Shown: positions 31,830-41,097 of the stretch, piece by piece | Layout of the letters: each line of letters opens with the position of its first letter | How positions within the stretch are numbered: position 1 is the first letter of the stretch | From: Synechococcus sp. CBW1004 | GTDB taxonomy: Bacteria; Cyanobacteriota; Cyanobacteriia; PCC-6307; Cyanobiaceae | Reading direction: 5' to 3' | Assembly: GCF_015840715.1 (NCBI RefSeq) | Contig: NZ_CP060397.1 | Location: 2,686,686 to 2,750,685 of the forward strand | Length of the DNA: 64,000 nucleotides | Notes under the pieces: model-generated | Database searches by the model: none | Told to the model about the DNA's origin: nothing | What the model saw: only the letters and a program-made list of their open reading frames with translations | Made by a program: the position numbers and the translations under genes

Positions 31830-32573
31830 ATGGCGCCGGTCCGCTGGCCGCGTTTCGGCCTGCTCTCGCTGGCCTTTCGCTCCTGGCCCTGGCTGCTGCT
31901 GCTGCTGGCTCTCGTCGGCGTGCGTCTCAGTAAAGGAGCGCCCCTGGCCGATCTCTATGCCCTGCTCAGCCGGCCGTTCTGGCCCGGTCCCGCCCAGAGC
32001 GAGTGGCTGCGGTCGGCCCAGCAGAGCGGAGATCGTCTGCGGCTCGAGCAACTGGAGCGGGAGAACCGGCGGCTGCGGGGTCTGCTGGGACTCTCCGGTT
32101 CCGACCCGCGCGGCGCTCTGCCGGCGGCCGTCATCTCCCGGGATCCCGCCGGCTGGTGGCAGCAGCTCCTGATCGGGCGCGGCAGCCTGGGGGGGGTGCG
32201 CGCCGGTGATGCGGTTCTGGCACCGGGAGGTCTGATCGGTCGGGTCTCCTCCGTGACCCCCACCACCGCCAGCGTGCGGCTGCTCACCGATCCCGGCAGT
32301 CGGGTCGGGGTGTGGCTGGGTCGTGGTCGCCACAGCGGTCTGCTCAGCGGCATCGGCACCGCCCGGCCGGTGCTGCGCTTCCTGGAAAAGGACCCTGACG
32401 CCCGCCCCGGCGATGTCGTCTACACCTCTCCTGCCAGCACCCTCGTGCCTCCCAACCTGCCGGTGGGGGTGATTCAGAGTCTCGATGAAGCCGCCGATCC
32501 GGCCCCCGAGGCCCTGGTGCAGCTGAGCGCTCCAGTCGATGCTGTCGACTGGGTGCAGGTGCTGCGGCCGTGA
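31830..32573 (+). CDS. mreC: Rod-shape protein MreC
   Basis: This is a bitopic membrane protein that links MreB to the periplasmic elongasome. A single transmembrane helix (SWPWLLLLLALVGVRL, about 18-33) is followed by a coiled coil (LRLEQLERENRRLRGLLGL) and the two beta-barrel halves of MreC, with VISRDPAGWWQQLLIGRGS, GVRAGDAVLAPGGLIGRV and GDVVYTSPASTLVPPNLPVG. The length is 247 aa. The stop overlaps the GTG start of mreD. Confidence 0.94.
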   Translation: MAPVRWPRFGLLSLAFRSWPWLLLLLALVGVRLSKGAPLADLYALLSRPFWPGPAQSEWLRSAQQSGDRLRLEQLERENRRLRGLLGLSGSDPRGALPAAVISRDPAGWWQQLLIGRGSLGGVRAGDAVLAPGGLIGRVSSVTPTTASVRLLTDPGSRVGVWLGRGRHSGLLSGIGTARPVLRFLEKDPDARPGDVVYTSPASTLVPPNLPVGVIQSLDEAADPAPEALVQLSAPVDAVDWVQVLRP

Positions 32574-33196
32574 ATGGCCTGGTGGCGCTGCGGCCGCTGG
32601 CAGTGCTCACGGCGCTGCTGGTGCCCCTGCTCACCCTCGCCGCGCCCAGCTGGCTGCGGCTCGCCGGGATCGGTCCGGCATGGGCGGTGTTGTGGTTGCT
32701 GCCCTGGGCGCTGGCGGAGGGTCGCCGGGCGGCTCTCTTCGGGGCGCTGGCGCTGGGCCTGATGCTCGATTCCCTCCATCCGCCGCCGCTGACCCTGTTG
32801 CCGGGCCTGCTGTTGCTGGCCCTCTGGTGGGGCGGGATGCGCCGCCGCCAGGAGCCGATCGAGGGCAGCTTCACGCTTGGGCTGCTGGCCCTGCTGGGAA
32901 CCGCTCTGCTCAATCTCACCCTGCTGCTGCAGTGGCTGCTGATCGCCTGGCGGGCCGACGGGATCACGCCGGCTGTGGCCGAGGGGATGGCGAGGGGCTC
33001 TCCCCTGCTGAAGCTGGCGGGCCCACCTGCGGCGATCCTGGCTCTGCCGCTCTGGCGCTGGGATGATCTGGCAGCCGTGGGGGGGACCATGCTAATGGCC
33101 CAGACCCTGATCACCGCGCTGCTGGCCCCCCTGATCTGCTCCCTGCTGCTCCTCCTCTGGCGCCAGCTCGGGGGTGGTCCGCGCCCGCTGTCCTGA
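32570..33196 (+). CDS. mreD: Rod-shape protein MreD
   Basis: This is a hydrophobic protein of 208 aa with five or six membrane helices and very few charged residues outside loops. Family sequence is poorly conserved, but size, topology and the LGLMLDSLHPPPL segment (an acidic residue in a helix, a conserved MreD feature) and its position overlapping mreC by four bases make the assignment safe. GTG 32570 is the start. It forms part of the elongasome with MreB and MreC. Confidence 0.85.
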   Translation: MNGLVALRPLAVLTALLVPLLTLAAPSWLRLAGIGPAWAVLWLLPWALAEGRRAALFGALALGLMLDSLHPPPLTLLPGLLLLALWWGGMRRRQEPIEGSFTLGLLALLGTALLNLTLLLQWLLIAWRADGITPAVAEGMARGSPLLKLAGPPAAILALPLWRWDDLAAVGGTMLMAQTLITALLAPLICSLLLLLWRQLGGGPRPLS

Positions 33197-33206
33197 AGCC
33201 GCTTCC

Positions 33207-34562
33207 ATGTCGCGCTCCGCCCTGCCCGTACCCCAGCCGTCCGTGCCGCGTCGCCGTGTGGCGCTCGCCCTGCCGGGCCTGGCGATGGCGCTGCTGGTCC
33301 TGATCGGGCTGGCTGGCTGCCAGAGCCGCGATCCGCGCCCCGCCGCCGGCACTTCCCGGGAGATCAGCGTCTGGACCCTGGATCTGGCGCCCCGTTTCAG
33401 CCCCTACATGCAGGCGGTGATCCAGCGCTGGCAGGCCCGCAATCCCGGTGTGAGGGTGCGCTGGACCGATGTGCCCTGGAGTTCGGTGGAGCGGAAGCTG
33501 CTGGCGGCGGTGTTCGCCCGCACCGCCCCCGATCTGGTCAACCTCAATCCGCCCTTCGCGGCCAACCTGGCCAGCAAGGGTGGCCTGCGTGACCTGACGC
33601 CGTTGCTGCCGTCGGGGACCTCGGAGCGCTATCTCGACGGCATCTGGCAGGCGGGCCGTCAGGGCGATCTGCAGTTCGCGGTGCCCTGGTACCTGACCAC
33701 CCGGGTGACGATGGCTAACCGCAGCCTGCTGCGCCAGGCCGGCTATGCGGCGCCACCGACCCGGTGGGAGCAGGTGCCCGCCTACGCCGAGGCGGTGAAG
33801 CGGCGCACCGGCCGCTACGCCCTGTTCGTCACCGTCGTGCCCGACGACTCGGCGGAGCTGCTGGAGTCGATGGTGCAGATGGGGGTCAGGCTGCTGGACG
33901 AGCGGCAGCGCGCCGCCTTCGATTCACCGGCGGGCCGCCGGGCCTTCGCCTTCTGGACCGATCTCTATCGGCGTGGTCTGCTGCCGCGCGAGGTGGTGAG
34001 CCAGGGCTACCGCCGCGCCATCGAGCTGTATCAGGCGGGCGATCTGGCTCAGGTGGCGACCGGGCCCGACTTCCTCCGCAACCTGCAGACCAATGCCCCC
34101 GGCATCGCCGCGGTGACCCGTGCCTGGCCTGCCCTGCGCGGTGCCGACGGGGCGGTGAACGTGGCCGTGATGAATCTGGTGGTGCCGCGCCAGAGTCCGC
34201 GGGCGAAGGAGGCGCTCGACTTCGCCCTGTTCCTCACCGATGCCGACAATCAGCTGGCCTTTGCGCGTGAGGCGCGTGTGCTGCCCTCCTCTCGCCAGGC
34301 TCTCAGCCAGCTGGAGCGGGAGCTGAGGGGCCGCCCCGAACCGGGCGCCAATGGAGCGCTGGTGCAGGAGGCGCGTCAGCTCGCGGCCGCCAGCCTGAGG
34401 CAGGCCCGTGTTCTTGTGCCGGCGACACCGGGCGTGAAACGCCTGCAGGCCATCATCTACACGCAGTTGCAGCGGGCCATGCTCGGGGAGCTCACCAGCG
34501 ATGCCGCGCTTGAGGAGGCCCGCCGGCAGTGGGACCGCTATGCGGAGTCGCGCTGGCCCTGA
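33207..34562 (+). CDS. Extracellular sugar-binding lipoprotein (ABC type, family 1)
   Basis: This is an exported solute-binding protein of about 451 aa. The N-terminus has a hydrophobic helix and a lipobox, LIGLAGC, after which the mature protein would be lipid-anchored. The fold is that of maltose/multiple-sugar binding proteins: EISVWTLDLAPRFSPYMQAV, RWQARNPGVRVRWTDVPW, PDLVNLNPPFAANLASKGGL and MNLVVPRQSPRAKEALDFAL. No permease or ATPase gene is adjacent. It starts 10 bp after mreD and so may be part of the mre operon. The ligand is unknown. Confidence 0.88.
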   Translation: MSRSALPVPQPSVPRRRVALALPGLAMALLVLIGLAGCQSRDPRPAAGTSREISVWTLDLAPRFSPYMQAVIQRWQARNPGVRVRWTDVPWSSVERKLLAAVFARTAPDLVNLNPPFAANLASKGGLRDLTPLLPSGTSERYLDGIWQAGRQGDLQFAVPWYLTTRVTMANRSLLRQAGYAAPPTRWEQVPAYAEAVKRRTGRYALFVTVVPDDSAELLESMVQMGVRLLDERQRAAFDSPAGRRAFAFWTDLYRRGLLPREVVSQGYRRAIELYQAGDLAQVATGPDFLRNLQTNAPGIAAVTRAWPALRGADGAVNVAVMNLVVPRQSPRAKEALDFALFLTDADNQLAFAREARVLPSSRQALSQLERELRGRPEPGANGALVQEARQLAAASLRQARVLVPATPGVKRLQAIIYTQLQRAMLGELTSDAALEEARRQWDRYAESRWP

Positions 34563-34694
34563 CTGTTCCGGTGCCGGGATGCGCGGAACACCTCGGATGT
34601 CGCAGGTTTCGTGCTTCGGGCACTGCGGCCGTGACGAATCCGTGGAAAAGATTAAATCTGGTCGGATGGGGGGCGGGGAAAGGGTTTGTGGGCG

Positions 34695-34724
34695 TGACTC
34701 CCTGTCGCCTGAGGCGGTATGGTT
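34695..34724 (+). promoter_or_regulatory. Candidate promoter for the response regulator gene
   Basis: TATGGT (34719-34724) could serve as -10 with TGACTC (34695-34700) as a weak -35, 18 bp apart. The spacer contains the perfect 11-bp palindrome CGCCTGAGGCG (34706-34716), a possible operator. This is based on pattern only. Confidence 0.3.
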
Positions 34725-34823
34725 GCGATTCTTCATGCTGTGAGACGGGTTCCGGGTCCCTCCGTCGAGGGCGTTCACCCCGTTTTTCGCTGCCGGAGAG
34801 CCCCGTCACAAGGAACAGCGCCG

Positions 34824-35651
34824 ATGTCCCTGGAGGATCCGTCCATGCCGTCCCTGCTGCACGGCGAACGTTTCTCCGGCCATGGCCCGTCCCAGGAGGA
34901 GGGGGACCATCGCGCCACGCTCCTGGTGGTGGACGATGAGCCTGCGGTGCGACGCGTACTGGTGATGCGTCTGCAGATGGCCGGTTACCGCGTGGTCTGC
35001 GCCGAGGATGGCGAGGAAGCCCTTCAGGTCTTCCAGCGCGAGCAGCCCGATCTGGTGGTGCTCGACGTGATGATGCCCAAGCTCGATGGCTTCGCCGTCT
35101 GCAGGCGCCTGCGTGCCGAGTCATGCGTGCCGATCATCTTTCTGTCGGCCCTCGACGCCATCGCCGAGCGGGTGGCCGGCCTGGATCTGGGGGCCGATGA
35201 CTATCTCCCCAAGCCGTTCAGTCCCAAGGAGCTGGAGGCCCGCATCGCCACCATCCTGCGGCGTGTCGGACGCGGCTCCGCCACCGCCGAACCGCGCGAT
35301 GCGGCCAGCGGCAGCGGTGTGCTGCGCGTCGGGGAACTGGTGGTGGACACCAACCGCCGCCAGGTGAGCCGCGATGGCCAGCGCATCGCCCTCACCTACA
35401 CCGAATTCAGCCTGCTGGAGCTCCTGTTCCGCGAGCCTGGCCGGGTGGTCCCCCGCGCCGAGATCCTCGAGCAGCTCTGGGGCTATCCGCCCCGCCGCGC
35501 CGCCGACCTGCGCGTTGTGGATGTCTACGTGGCACGTCTGCGCGGCAAGCTCGAACCCGATCCGCGCAATCCCGAGCTGATCCTCACGGTCCGCGGCACC
35601 GGCTACGCCTCCCAGCGCATCGGTGACACCGCCCTGGCGGTCGCAGGCTGA
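34824..35651 (+). CDS. OmpR/PhoB-family response regulator
   Basis: This is a two-component response regulator. Receiver domain: [18 protein letters not shown] (acid pocket), phosphoacceptor Asp in [14 protein letters not shown], Thr/Ser position in IIFLSALD, and Lys in [16 protein letters not shown]. The C-terminal winged helix shows [40 protein letters not shown] and a final RGTGYA hairpin. It resembles the RpaB/RpaA group, but the gene neighbourhood differs from what I know of rpaB, so no symbol is given. ATG 34824 is used; ATG 34845 with GGAGG eight bases upstream is an equally good start. No histidine kinase gene is nearby. Confidence 0.92.
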   Translation: MSLEDPSMPSLLHGERFSGHGPSQEEGDHRATLLVVDDEPAVRRVLVMRLQMAGYRVVCAEDGEEALQVFQREQPDLVVLDVMMPKLDGFAVCRRLRAESCVPIIFLSALDAIAERVAGLDLGADDYLPKPFSPKELEARIATILRRVGRGSATAEPRDAASGSGVLRVGELVVDTNRRQVSRDGQRIALTYTEFSLLELLFREPGRVVPRAEILEQLWGYPPRRAADLRVVDVYVARLRGKLEPDPRNPELILTVRGTGYASQRIGDTALAVAG

Positions 35652-35728
35652 GCCGAGGGGAGTTACGGACGATCCGGGGGCTCGGTGCTCCTGCAGGATG
35701 GGCCGGATCGTTCCTCTGCTTCCCCGCC

Positions 35729-37312
35729 TTGTCGGATCTGCGCGAGACCCGTCTGGAGAAGGCCCGGACGCTGGCTTCCCTTGGCCATGCCCCCTACGCC
35801 CTGCGTTTCGAGCCCACGCACCGCACCGCTGAGCTGCAGGAGCAGCACGCCGACCTGGCCAGGGGCGAGGAGCGGGAGGTGCCGGTGGCGGTGGCCGGCC
35901 GGGTGATGACGCGGCGGGTGATGGGCAAGCTGGCCTTCTTCACCCTGGCTGATGAAAGCGGCCCGATCCAGCTGTATCTGGAGCGTTCCACGCTTGAGGC
36001 CTCCCATCCCGACAACCCGGAGGTGTTCAGCCAGCTCACGACGCTCACCGATGCCGGTGACTGGATCGGCGTGCGCGGCACCCTGCGCCGCACCGACCGG
36101 GGAGAGCTGTCAGTGAAGGTGACGGACTGGCAGATGCTGAGCAAATCGCTGCAGCCACTGCCCGACAAGTGGCATGGCCTGGCGGATGTGGAGAAGCGCT
36201 ACCGGCAGCGTTATCTCGATCTGATCGTCTCGCCCCACACCCGTGAAACCTTCCGCCGCCGTGCCCTGGTGGTGAGCACGATGCGGCGCTGGCTCGATGA
36301 GCGGGGTTTTCTGGAGATCGAGACGCCGGTGCTGCAGACGGAGGCCGGAGGCGCCGACGCCCGTCCGTTCGAGACCCATCACAACGCTCTCGATCTCCCC
36401 CTGACCCTGCGCATCGCCACCGAACTGCACCTCAAGCGGCTGGTGGTGGGTGGCTTCGAGCGGGTCTATGAGCTGGGCCGCATCTTCCGCAACGAGGGGG
36501 TGAGCACGCGCCACAACCCCGAGTTCACGTCGGTGGAGATCTACCAGGCCCACACCGATTACCACGACATGATGCAGCTCACCGAGGAGCTGATCGCTGC
36601 CTGCGCCGAGGCGGCCTGCGGCACCACGGCGATCACCTACCAGGGCACCGCCATCGATCTGGCTCCCCCCTGGCGGCGCGCCACGATGCACGATCTGGTG
36701 CGCGAGGCCACCGGCCTCGACTTCACGACCTTCAGCAGCCGTGAGCAGGCTGCTGCCGCGATGGCTGACGTCGGTCTGGAGGTTCCGGAGGCCGCCGACA
36801 GCGTCGGCCGGCTGCTGGTGGAGGCGTTCGAGCAGCGGGTGGAGGCGGAACTGATCCAGCCCACCTTCGTGCTCGATTACCCGGTGGAGAATTCGCCGCT
36901 GGCCCGCGCCCACCGCAGCAAGCCCGGCCTGGTGGAGCGCTTCGAGCTGTTCATCGTCGGTCGTGAAACCGCCAACGCCTTCAGTGAGCTGATCGACCCG
37001 GTCGATCAGCGCCAGCGACTGGAGGCCCAGCAGGAGCGCCGTCGCGCCGGTGATCCGGAGGCGCAGACGGTGGATGAGGACTTCCTGCACGCCCTCGAGA
37101 TCGGCATGCCCCCCACCGGCGGTCTGGGCATCGGCATCGATCGCCTGGTGATGCTGCTCACCGACAGCGCCTCGATCCGCGATGTGATCGCCTTCCCGCT
37201 GCTGCGCCCGGAACCGCGAGATGTTCCGGTGGGTGCGGCAGGCAACGGGCCGCTCCCCGACGGGGCAACCTCCCGGAACCTCCAGGCCCCGGCTGACGCT
37301 TCAGGACGCTGA
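35729..37312 (+). CDS. lysS: Lysyl-tRNA synthetase, class II
   Basis: This enzyme charges tRNA-Lys. An N-terminal OB-fold anticodon-binding domain ([21 protein letters not shown]) precedes the class II core with motif 1 ([18 protein letters not shown]), motif 2 ([20 protein letters not shown]) and motif 3 ([15 protein letters not shown]). A TTG at 35729 begins the family sequence [18 protein letters not shown]. About 35 residues after motif 3 are an extra Ala/Pro-rich tail. A perfect 12-bp hairpin follows five bases after the stop. Confidence 0.97.
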   Translation: MSDLRETRLEKARTLASLGHAPYALRFEPTHRTAELQEQHADLARGEEREVPVAVAGRVMTRRVMGKLAFFTLADESGPIQLYLERSTLEASHPDNPEVFSQLTTLTDAGDWIGVRGTLRRTDRGELSVKVTDWQMLSKSLQPLPDKWHGLADVEKRYRQRYLDLIVSPHTRETFRRRALVVSTMRRWLDERGFLEIETPVLQTEAGGADARPFETHHNALDLPLTLRIATELHLKRLVVGGFERVYELGRIFRNEGVSTRHNPEFTSVEIYQAHTDYHDMMQLTEELIAACAEAACGTTAITYQGTAIDLAPPWRRATMHDLVREATGLDFTTFSSREQAAAAMADVGLEVPEAADSVGRLLVEAFEQRVEAELIQPTFVLDYPVENSPLARAHRSKPGLVERFELFIVGRETANAFSELIDPVDQRQRLEAQQERRRAGDPEAQTVDEDFLHALEIGMPPTGGLGIGIDRLVMLLTDSASIRDVIAFPLLRPEPRDVPVGAAGNGPLPDGATSRNLQAPADASGR

Positions 37313-37316
37313 GGGT

Positions 37317-37363
37317 GGCCCGGATCGCTCTGATCGGGTTTCCCCCGCGGCGCGATCCGGGCC
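37317..37363 (+). terminator. Perfect 12-bp hairpin after lysS
   Basis: GGCCCGGATCGC (37317-37328) is exactly complementary to GCGATCCGGGCC (37352-37363), with a 23-nt loop. There is no T-run after it, so it is either an atypical terminator or an mRNA 3'-end stabiliser. Confidence 0.55.
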
Positions 37364-37380
37364 GCGAACCGGCGCAGTGG

Positions 37381-37386
37381 GATAAT
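37381..37386 (+). promoter_or_regulatory. Candidate -10 box (GATAAT)
   Basis: GATAAT lies 42 bp upstream of the next start codon in an otherwise GC-rich spacer. No clear -35 is present at the right distance; the preceding TGGGATAAT could act as an extended -10. Confidence 0.35.
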
Positions 37387-37427
37387 GGTCTTCAGTAGGC
37401 AGTCACCCCTACGAGGGGGCCCATGTC

Positions 37428-37691
37428 ATGAGCGGCGAGCGCGTCGGTTTTCGTTTCAAACACGCTGATGCCGTGGTGAAGCGCAACCCCCAGGGGCGTT
37501 CCCGCCGGGGTTGGGTGATGGAGCCGGTGGAACAGACCACCAGCCGCGGCACCAAGATGCCGGCCTACCGCATCCGTTGGCGTGACAGCGAACGCCCCGA
37601 GATCGTGCTCCAGCACATGTTGATCGCCGATCCCGACCCGACCCCTCCCCCGGAGGGCGTCAGCCTGGTGCCGCCGGCGCCCAAGGCCTGA
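37428..37691 (+). CDS. Small conserved cyanobacterial protein (87 aa)
   Basis: The function is unknown. The protein is basic in its first half (VGFRFKHADAVVKRNPQGRS) and contains TTSRGTKMPAYRIRWRDSER, then a Pro-rich tail. I recall near-identical proteins in other picocyanobacteria, so it is conserved and real, but no domain is recognised. There is no signal peptide or membrane helix. The basic N-terminus and the small beta-rich core suggest RNA or nucleic-acid contact, which is inference only. Its own promoter is likely (GATAAT at 37381). Confidence 0.8.
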   Translation: MSGERVGFRFKHADAVVKRNPQGRSRRGWVMEPVEQTTSRGTKMPAYRIRWRDSERPEIVLQHMLIADPDPTPPPEGVSLVPPAPKA

Positions 37692-37804
37692 GGTTCCGGT
37701 TCGAGCCGGGAGTCGTGGCGCGATTCTGGTTCGCTGGTCGAATCGGGCCGGCCATGGTGGCAACGCCTACCGAAAACGGCTGTCTGCCCTGATGGGATGG
37801 GGCG

Positions 37805-38722
37805 ATGGCAACGGCAATCACTCCCCTGATCGAGCGCCAGGCGCTGGCTGAGCTCAATACCCTGCGCGATGGCCCCGGCTGGCTGCGCCTGGCGTCGCAC
37901 CTGCTGACGATCGGTCTGGGCGGCGTGCTCTGGCGGCTCGAATCGCTGCCGCTGCCCCTGCGGCTGGCGGGCCTGGTGATCAGCGGCGTCGGTCTGGCCA
38001 CCTGCTTCGCGCCGCTGCATGAATGCGGCCACCGCACCGTGTTCCGCAGCAAGCGGCTCAATGACGTGGTCGCCTGGTGGATGGGCCTGCTGAGCTTCTA
38101 CAACGCCGATTTCTATCGCCGCTATCACCAGTGGCACCACCGTTACACCCACCAGCCGGGGCTCGACCCCGAACTGGAGGACCCGGTGCCCACCACGTTC
38201 GCCGCCTATCTGCGTGAGCTGAGTGGCTGGAACTGGTGGACCGGCAAGCTGCGCGGCCACGCCCGCCTGCTCTGGGGGGATCTGAGCCAGGTCCCCTACC
38301 TCAGCCCCGAGATCATCCCCCAGGTGCGGCGCTCGATCCGGCTGCAGTTCGGCGTATACAGCCTGCTGGCGGCCCTCTCGCTGGTCGCGGCCAACGGCTT
38401 CCTGCTGTGGAGCTGGCTGCTGCCCCTGGCAATCGGCCAGCCGTTCCTGCGCCTGCTGCTGCTGGCCGAGCACAGCGGCTGCGCCTACAGCGACGACGGC
38501 CTCGCCAACACCCGCACTACCCTCACCCTGGCGCCGGTGCGCTGGCTGATGTGGAACATGCCGTTCCACGCCGAGCACCACCTCTATCCGTCGCTGCCGT
38601 TTCACGCCCTGCCAGCGGCCCACACCTGGATCGGGCCGCGCCTGCAGCATCTCGATCGGGGCTACCTGGCGGTGCACCGCGACCTGCTGGGTCGCCTGGC
38701 CAGCCTCGGCCAGCCGGCATGA
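37805..38722 (+). CDS. Fatty-acid desaturase family membrane enzyme
   Basis: This is a membrane di-iron enzyme of 305 aa. The three His boxes are present: HECGHRT, HQWHHRYTH and HAEHHLYP, with hydrophobic helix pairs between them (for example LAGLVISGVGLATCF). The box spacing suits the fatty-acid desaturase/carotenoid hydroxylase superfamily; acyl chain or carotenoid cannot be decided by eye. The stop overlaps the next start (ATGA), so it is coupled to the alpha/beta hydrolase gene. Confidence 0.88.
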   Translation: MATAITPLIERQALAELNTLRDGPGWLRLASHLLTIGLGGVLWRLESLPLPLRLAGLVISGVGLATCFAPLHECGHRTVFRSKRLNDVVAWWMGLLSFYNADFYRRYHQWHHRYTHQPGLDPELEDPVPTTFAAYLRELSGWNWWTGKLRGHARLLWGDLSQVPYLSPEIIPQVRRSIRLQFGVYSLLAALSLVAANGFLLWSWLLPLAIGQPFLRLLLLAEHSGCAYSDDGLANTRTTLTLAPVRWLMWNMPFHAEHHLYPSLPFHALPAAHTWIGPRLQHLDRGYLAVHRDLLGRLASLGQPA

Positions 38723-39699
38723 GCGTCCCGGCCACCGAGCTGTTCGAGCTCGGCGATGTCCCGCTGTGCTGCGGCCACACCATCCCCGCGGCGCGCCTCG
38801 GCTTCCTGCAGATCGGCACCCTCAACGCCGACCGCTCCAACCTGGTGCTGGTGCCCACCTCCTATGGCGCCCGCCCTGAGGATCTGGCCTGGCTGGCCGG
38901 GCCTGTGCTCGACCCGGAGCGCTGGTGCATCGTCATCGCCGGCATGTTCGGCAACGGCGTCTCCAGCAGCCCCAGCCATGGGGGGATGGGTCTGGCCGAG
39001 CAGGGCTGGGTGCTGCACCACGCCGACAACGTCGCCGCCCAGCTGCGCCTCCTGCAGGAGCGTTTCGGCGTCAGCCGCCTGCCCCTGATCTACGGCTGGT
39101 CGATGGGCGCGCAGCAGGCCTACCAGTGGGCCGTTCGCCAGCCCGACTGGGTGGAGCGGATCTGCTGTGTGTGCGGCACGGCGCGCACCTCCCCCCACAA
39201 CCGCCTGTTCCTGCTCAGCCTGCGCCAGGCGCTCACCGCCGACCCGCACTGGACCGGCAGCGGCTTCCGTGGGGTGCCCGAGCAGGGCCTGCGCACCTAC
39301 GCCCTCATCTACGCCAGCTGGGCGGCCAGCCAGCCCTGGTTCCGCAGCCTCGAGGAGCCGGTGGAGCAGCACGTCGAGGAGCGCTGGCTGCCGCTCTACC
39401 GCCGCCACGACCCGCGCGATCTGATCGCGATGCTCGACACCTGGCTCGCCCATGACGTCGCCGATGGTGGCGACCTGAACCAGGTGCTGAAGGGACTCCA
39501 GGCTCGCGCGGCCGTGGTGGCCTGCGACCGGGACCTCTATTTCACCGTCGAGGACATGGCTGCGGAGGCGGCGGCGCTCCCCGACGCCGACTTCCACGTC
39601 CTGCGCTCGACCCTCGGCCATCGCGCCGGCAACCCCCACAGCAGCCCTCCCGAGCAGCAGTGGCTGCGCCAGATCGTCGAGCAGCTGCTCGACGGCTGA
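38719..39699 (+). CDS. Alpha/beta hydrolase, MetX-like
   Basis: This protein of 326 aa has the fold of homoserine O-acetyltransferase relatives. The nucleophile elbow is YGWSMGAQQAYQWA (Ser in GWSMG), the acid is probably in ACDRDLYFTVEDM and the His in STLGHRAGNP. The early NLVLVPTSYGARPEDLAWL and CIVIAGMFGNGVSSSPS segments match the oxyanion-hole region of MetX-like proteins. True MetX activity is uncertain because the acyl-binding lid differs. It is translationally coupled to the desaturase, so acyl-group transfer or release is a reasonable inference. Confidence 0.83.
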   Translation: MSVPATELFELGDVPLCCGHTIPAARLGFLQIGTLNADRSNLVLVPTSYGARPEDLAWLAGPVLDPERWCIVIAGMFGNGVSSSPSHGGMGLAEQGWVLHHADNVAAQLRLLQERFGVSRLPLIYGWSMGAQQAYQWAVRQPDWVERICCVCGTARTSPHNRLFLLSLRQALTADPHWTGSGFRGVPEQGLRTYALIYASWAASQPWFRSLEEPVEQHVEERWLPLYRRHDPRDLIAMLDTWLAHDVADGGDLNQVLKGLQARAAVVACDRDLYFTVEDMAAEAAALPDADFHVLRSTLGHRAGNPHSSPPEQQWLRQIVEQLLDG

Positions 39700-39757
39700 G
39701 GGGCATCGGCCCTTCCGCTTCCACTCCCCCTTCACCCGCGCTCCTCGCCCTACCGCC

Positions 39758-41059
39758 ATGACCGACCTCGCCAGCCTGGCCCGTGAGCAGGAGCTGCGCT
39801 TCCTGCTCGTCTCCTTCACCGACCTGTTCGGCACCCAGCGGGCCAAGCTCGTGCCCGCCTCGGCGATCGCCGCCATGGCCGAGGGTGGCGCCGGCTTCGC
39901 CGGTTTCGCCGCCTGGCTTGATCTGAGCCCCGCCGATGGCGACGTGATGGCGATCCCCGATCCGGCCAGCCTGATGCGCCTGCCCTGGCAGGGCGACGTG
40001 GGCTGGGTCGCCGCCGAGCTGACGCTGAACGGTGAACCGATGGCGCAGTGCCCGCGACGCTTGCTGCGCCGCCAGCAGCTGCGGGCCGCCGAGCTGGGGT
40101 ATCAGCTGCGCAGCGGCGTCGAGGCGGAGTTCTTCCTGCTGCAGAGCGACGGCACCGCCATCGCCGATCCGGCCGACACCCAGGAGAAGCCCTGCTACGA
40201 CCAGCTGGCCCTGATGCGCCGCTATCCGCTGATCGCCGAGCTGCTGAGCGGCATGGAGCAGCTGGGCTGGGGCCCCTATCAGGCTGATCACGAGGATGCC
40301 AACGGCCAGTTCGAGTTGAACTGGACCTACGCCGATGCCCTCACCACCGCCGATCGCCATGCCTTCTTCAAGGTGATGGTGAAGTCGCTGGCGGAGGCGC
40401 AGGGCCTGCGGGCCAGTTTCATGCCCAAGCCGTTCAGCCAGCTCACCGGTAATGGCTGCCACACGCACCTGTCGCTGTGGGATGGCGCGGGCCGCAACGC
40501 CTTCCACGACCCCGGCGGTGAGCTGGGCCTTTCGGCCGTGGCCTATCACTTCCTCGGCGGCCTGATCGCCCATGCGCCGGCCCTGTGCTGCCTCACCAAT
40601 CCGACGGTGAACAGCTACCGCCGCCTGGCGGCGCCCCCCACCACCTCGGGCGCCACCTGGAGCCCGGCGGGCGTGAGCTACACAGGCAACAACCGCACCC
40701 ACATGGTGCGCATCCCCGATGACCAGCGCCTGGAGCTGCGTCTGCCGGATGGCTCGGCCCATCCCTATCTGCTCCAGGCGGCCGTGCTGGCGGCCGGGCT
40801 CGATGGCGTGCAGCGCCGGCTCGATCCCGGTCCCCGCCATGACAACGACAACGCCGCCGAGCCGCTGGCTGCCGCCAGCTGCGCGCCCCTGCCGGCCTCA
40901 CTCGGGGAGGCGCTGGAGGCCTTCGCGGCCGATGCGGTGCTGCGCGAGGCCCTGGGCGAGGAGTTCTGCCGGGCCTATGAGCGTCTGCGCCGGCGCCAGT
41001 GGAACGCCCACCGCAGCGAAGTGACCGACTGGGAGCGCCGCACCGGGCTGGATGGCTGA
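39758..41059 (+). CDS. glnT: Type III (GlnT-like) glutamine synthetase family enzyme
   Basis: This is an ATP-dependent glutamate-amine ligase of 433 aa. It has the short beta-grasp N-domain (LLVSFTDLFGTQRAKLVP) and the catalytic core with VEAEFFLL (metal Glu), DHEDANGQFELNW, TGNGCHTHLSLWD (His ligand) and NSYRRL...NRTHMVRIP. The DHEDANGQFELNW form is characteristic of the GlnT/gamma-glutamylmethylamide synthetase subgroup and not of the main GlnA, so the amine could be methylamine or another primary amine. It lies between the hydrolase and the ergothioneine genes, which are convergent to it. Confidence 0.85.
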   Translation: MTDLASLAREQELRFLLVSFTDLFGTQRAKLVPASAIAAMAEGGAGFAGFAAWLDLSPADGDVMAIPDPASLMRLPWQGDVGWVAAELTLNGEPMAQCPRRLLRRQQLRAAELGYQLRSGVEAEFFLLQSDGTAIADPADTQEKPCYDQLALMRRYPLIAELLSGMEQLGWGPYQADHEDANGQFELNWTYADALTTADRHAFFKVMVKSLAEAQGLRASFMPKPFSQLTGNGCHTHLSLWDGAGRNAFHDPGGELGLSAVAYHFLGGLIAHAPALCCLTNPTVNSYRRLAAPPTTSGATWSPAGVSYTGNNRTHMVRIPDDQRLELRLPDGSAHPYLLQAAVLAAGLDGVQRRLDPGPRHDNDNAAEPLAAASCAPLPASLGEALEAFAADAVLREALGEEFCRAYERLRRRQWNAHRSEVTDWERRTGLDG

Positions 41060-41097
41060 GGGGCAGGACCGATCGGGCGGCATGGTGTGCGGCGGCT

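Noticed and set aside
37692-37760. tRNA-like T-arm (CCGGTTCGAGCCGG) and a following hairpin
   Set aside because: No acceptor stem, D-arm or anticodon arm can be drawn around it.
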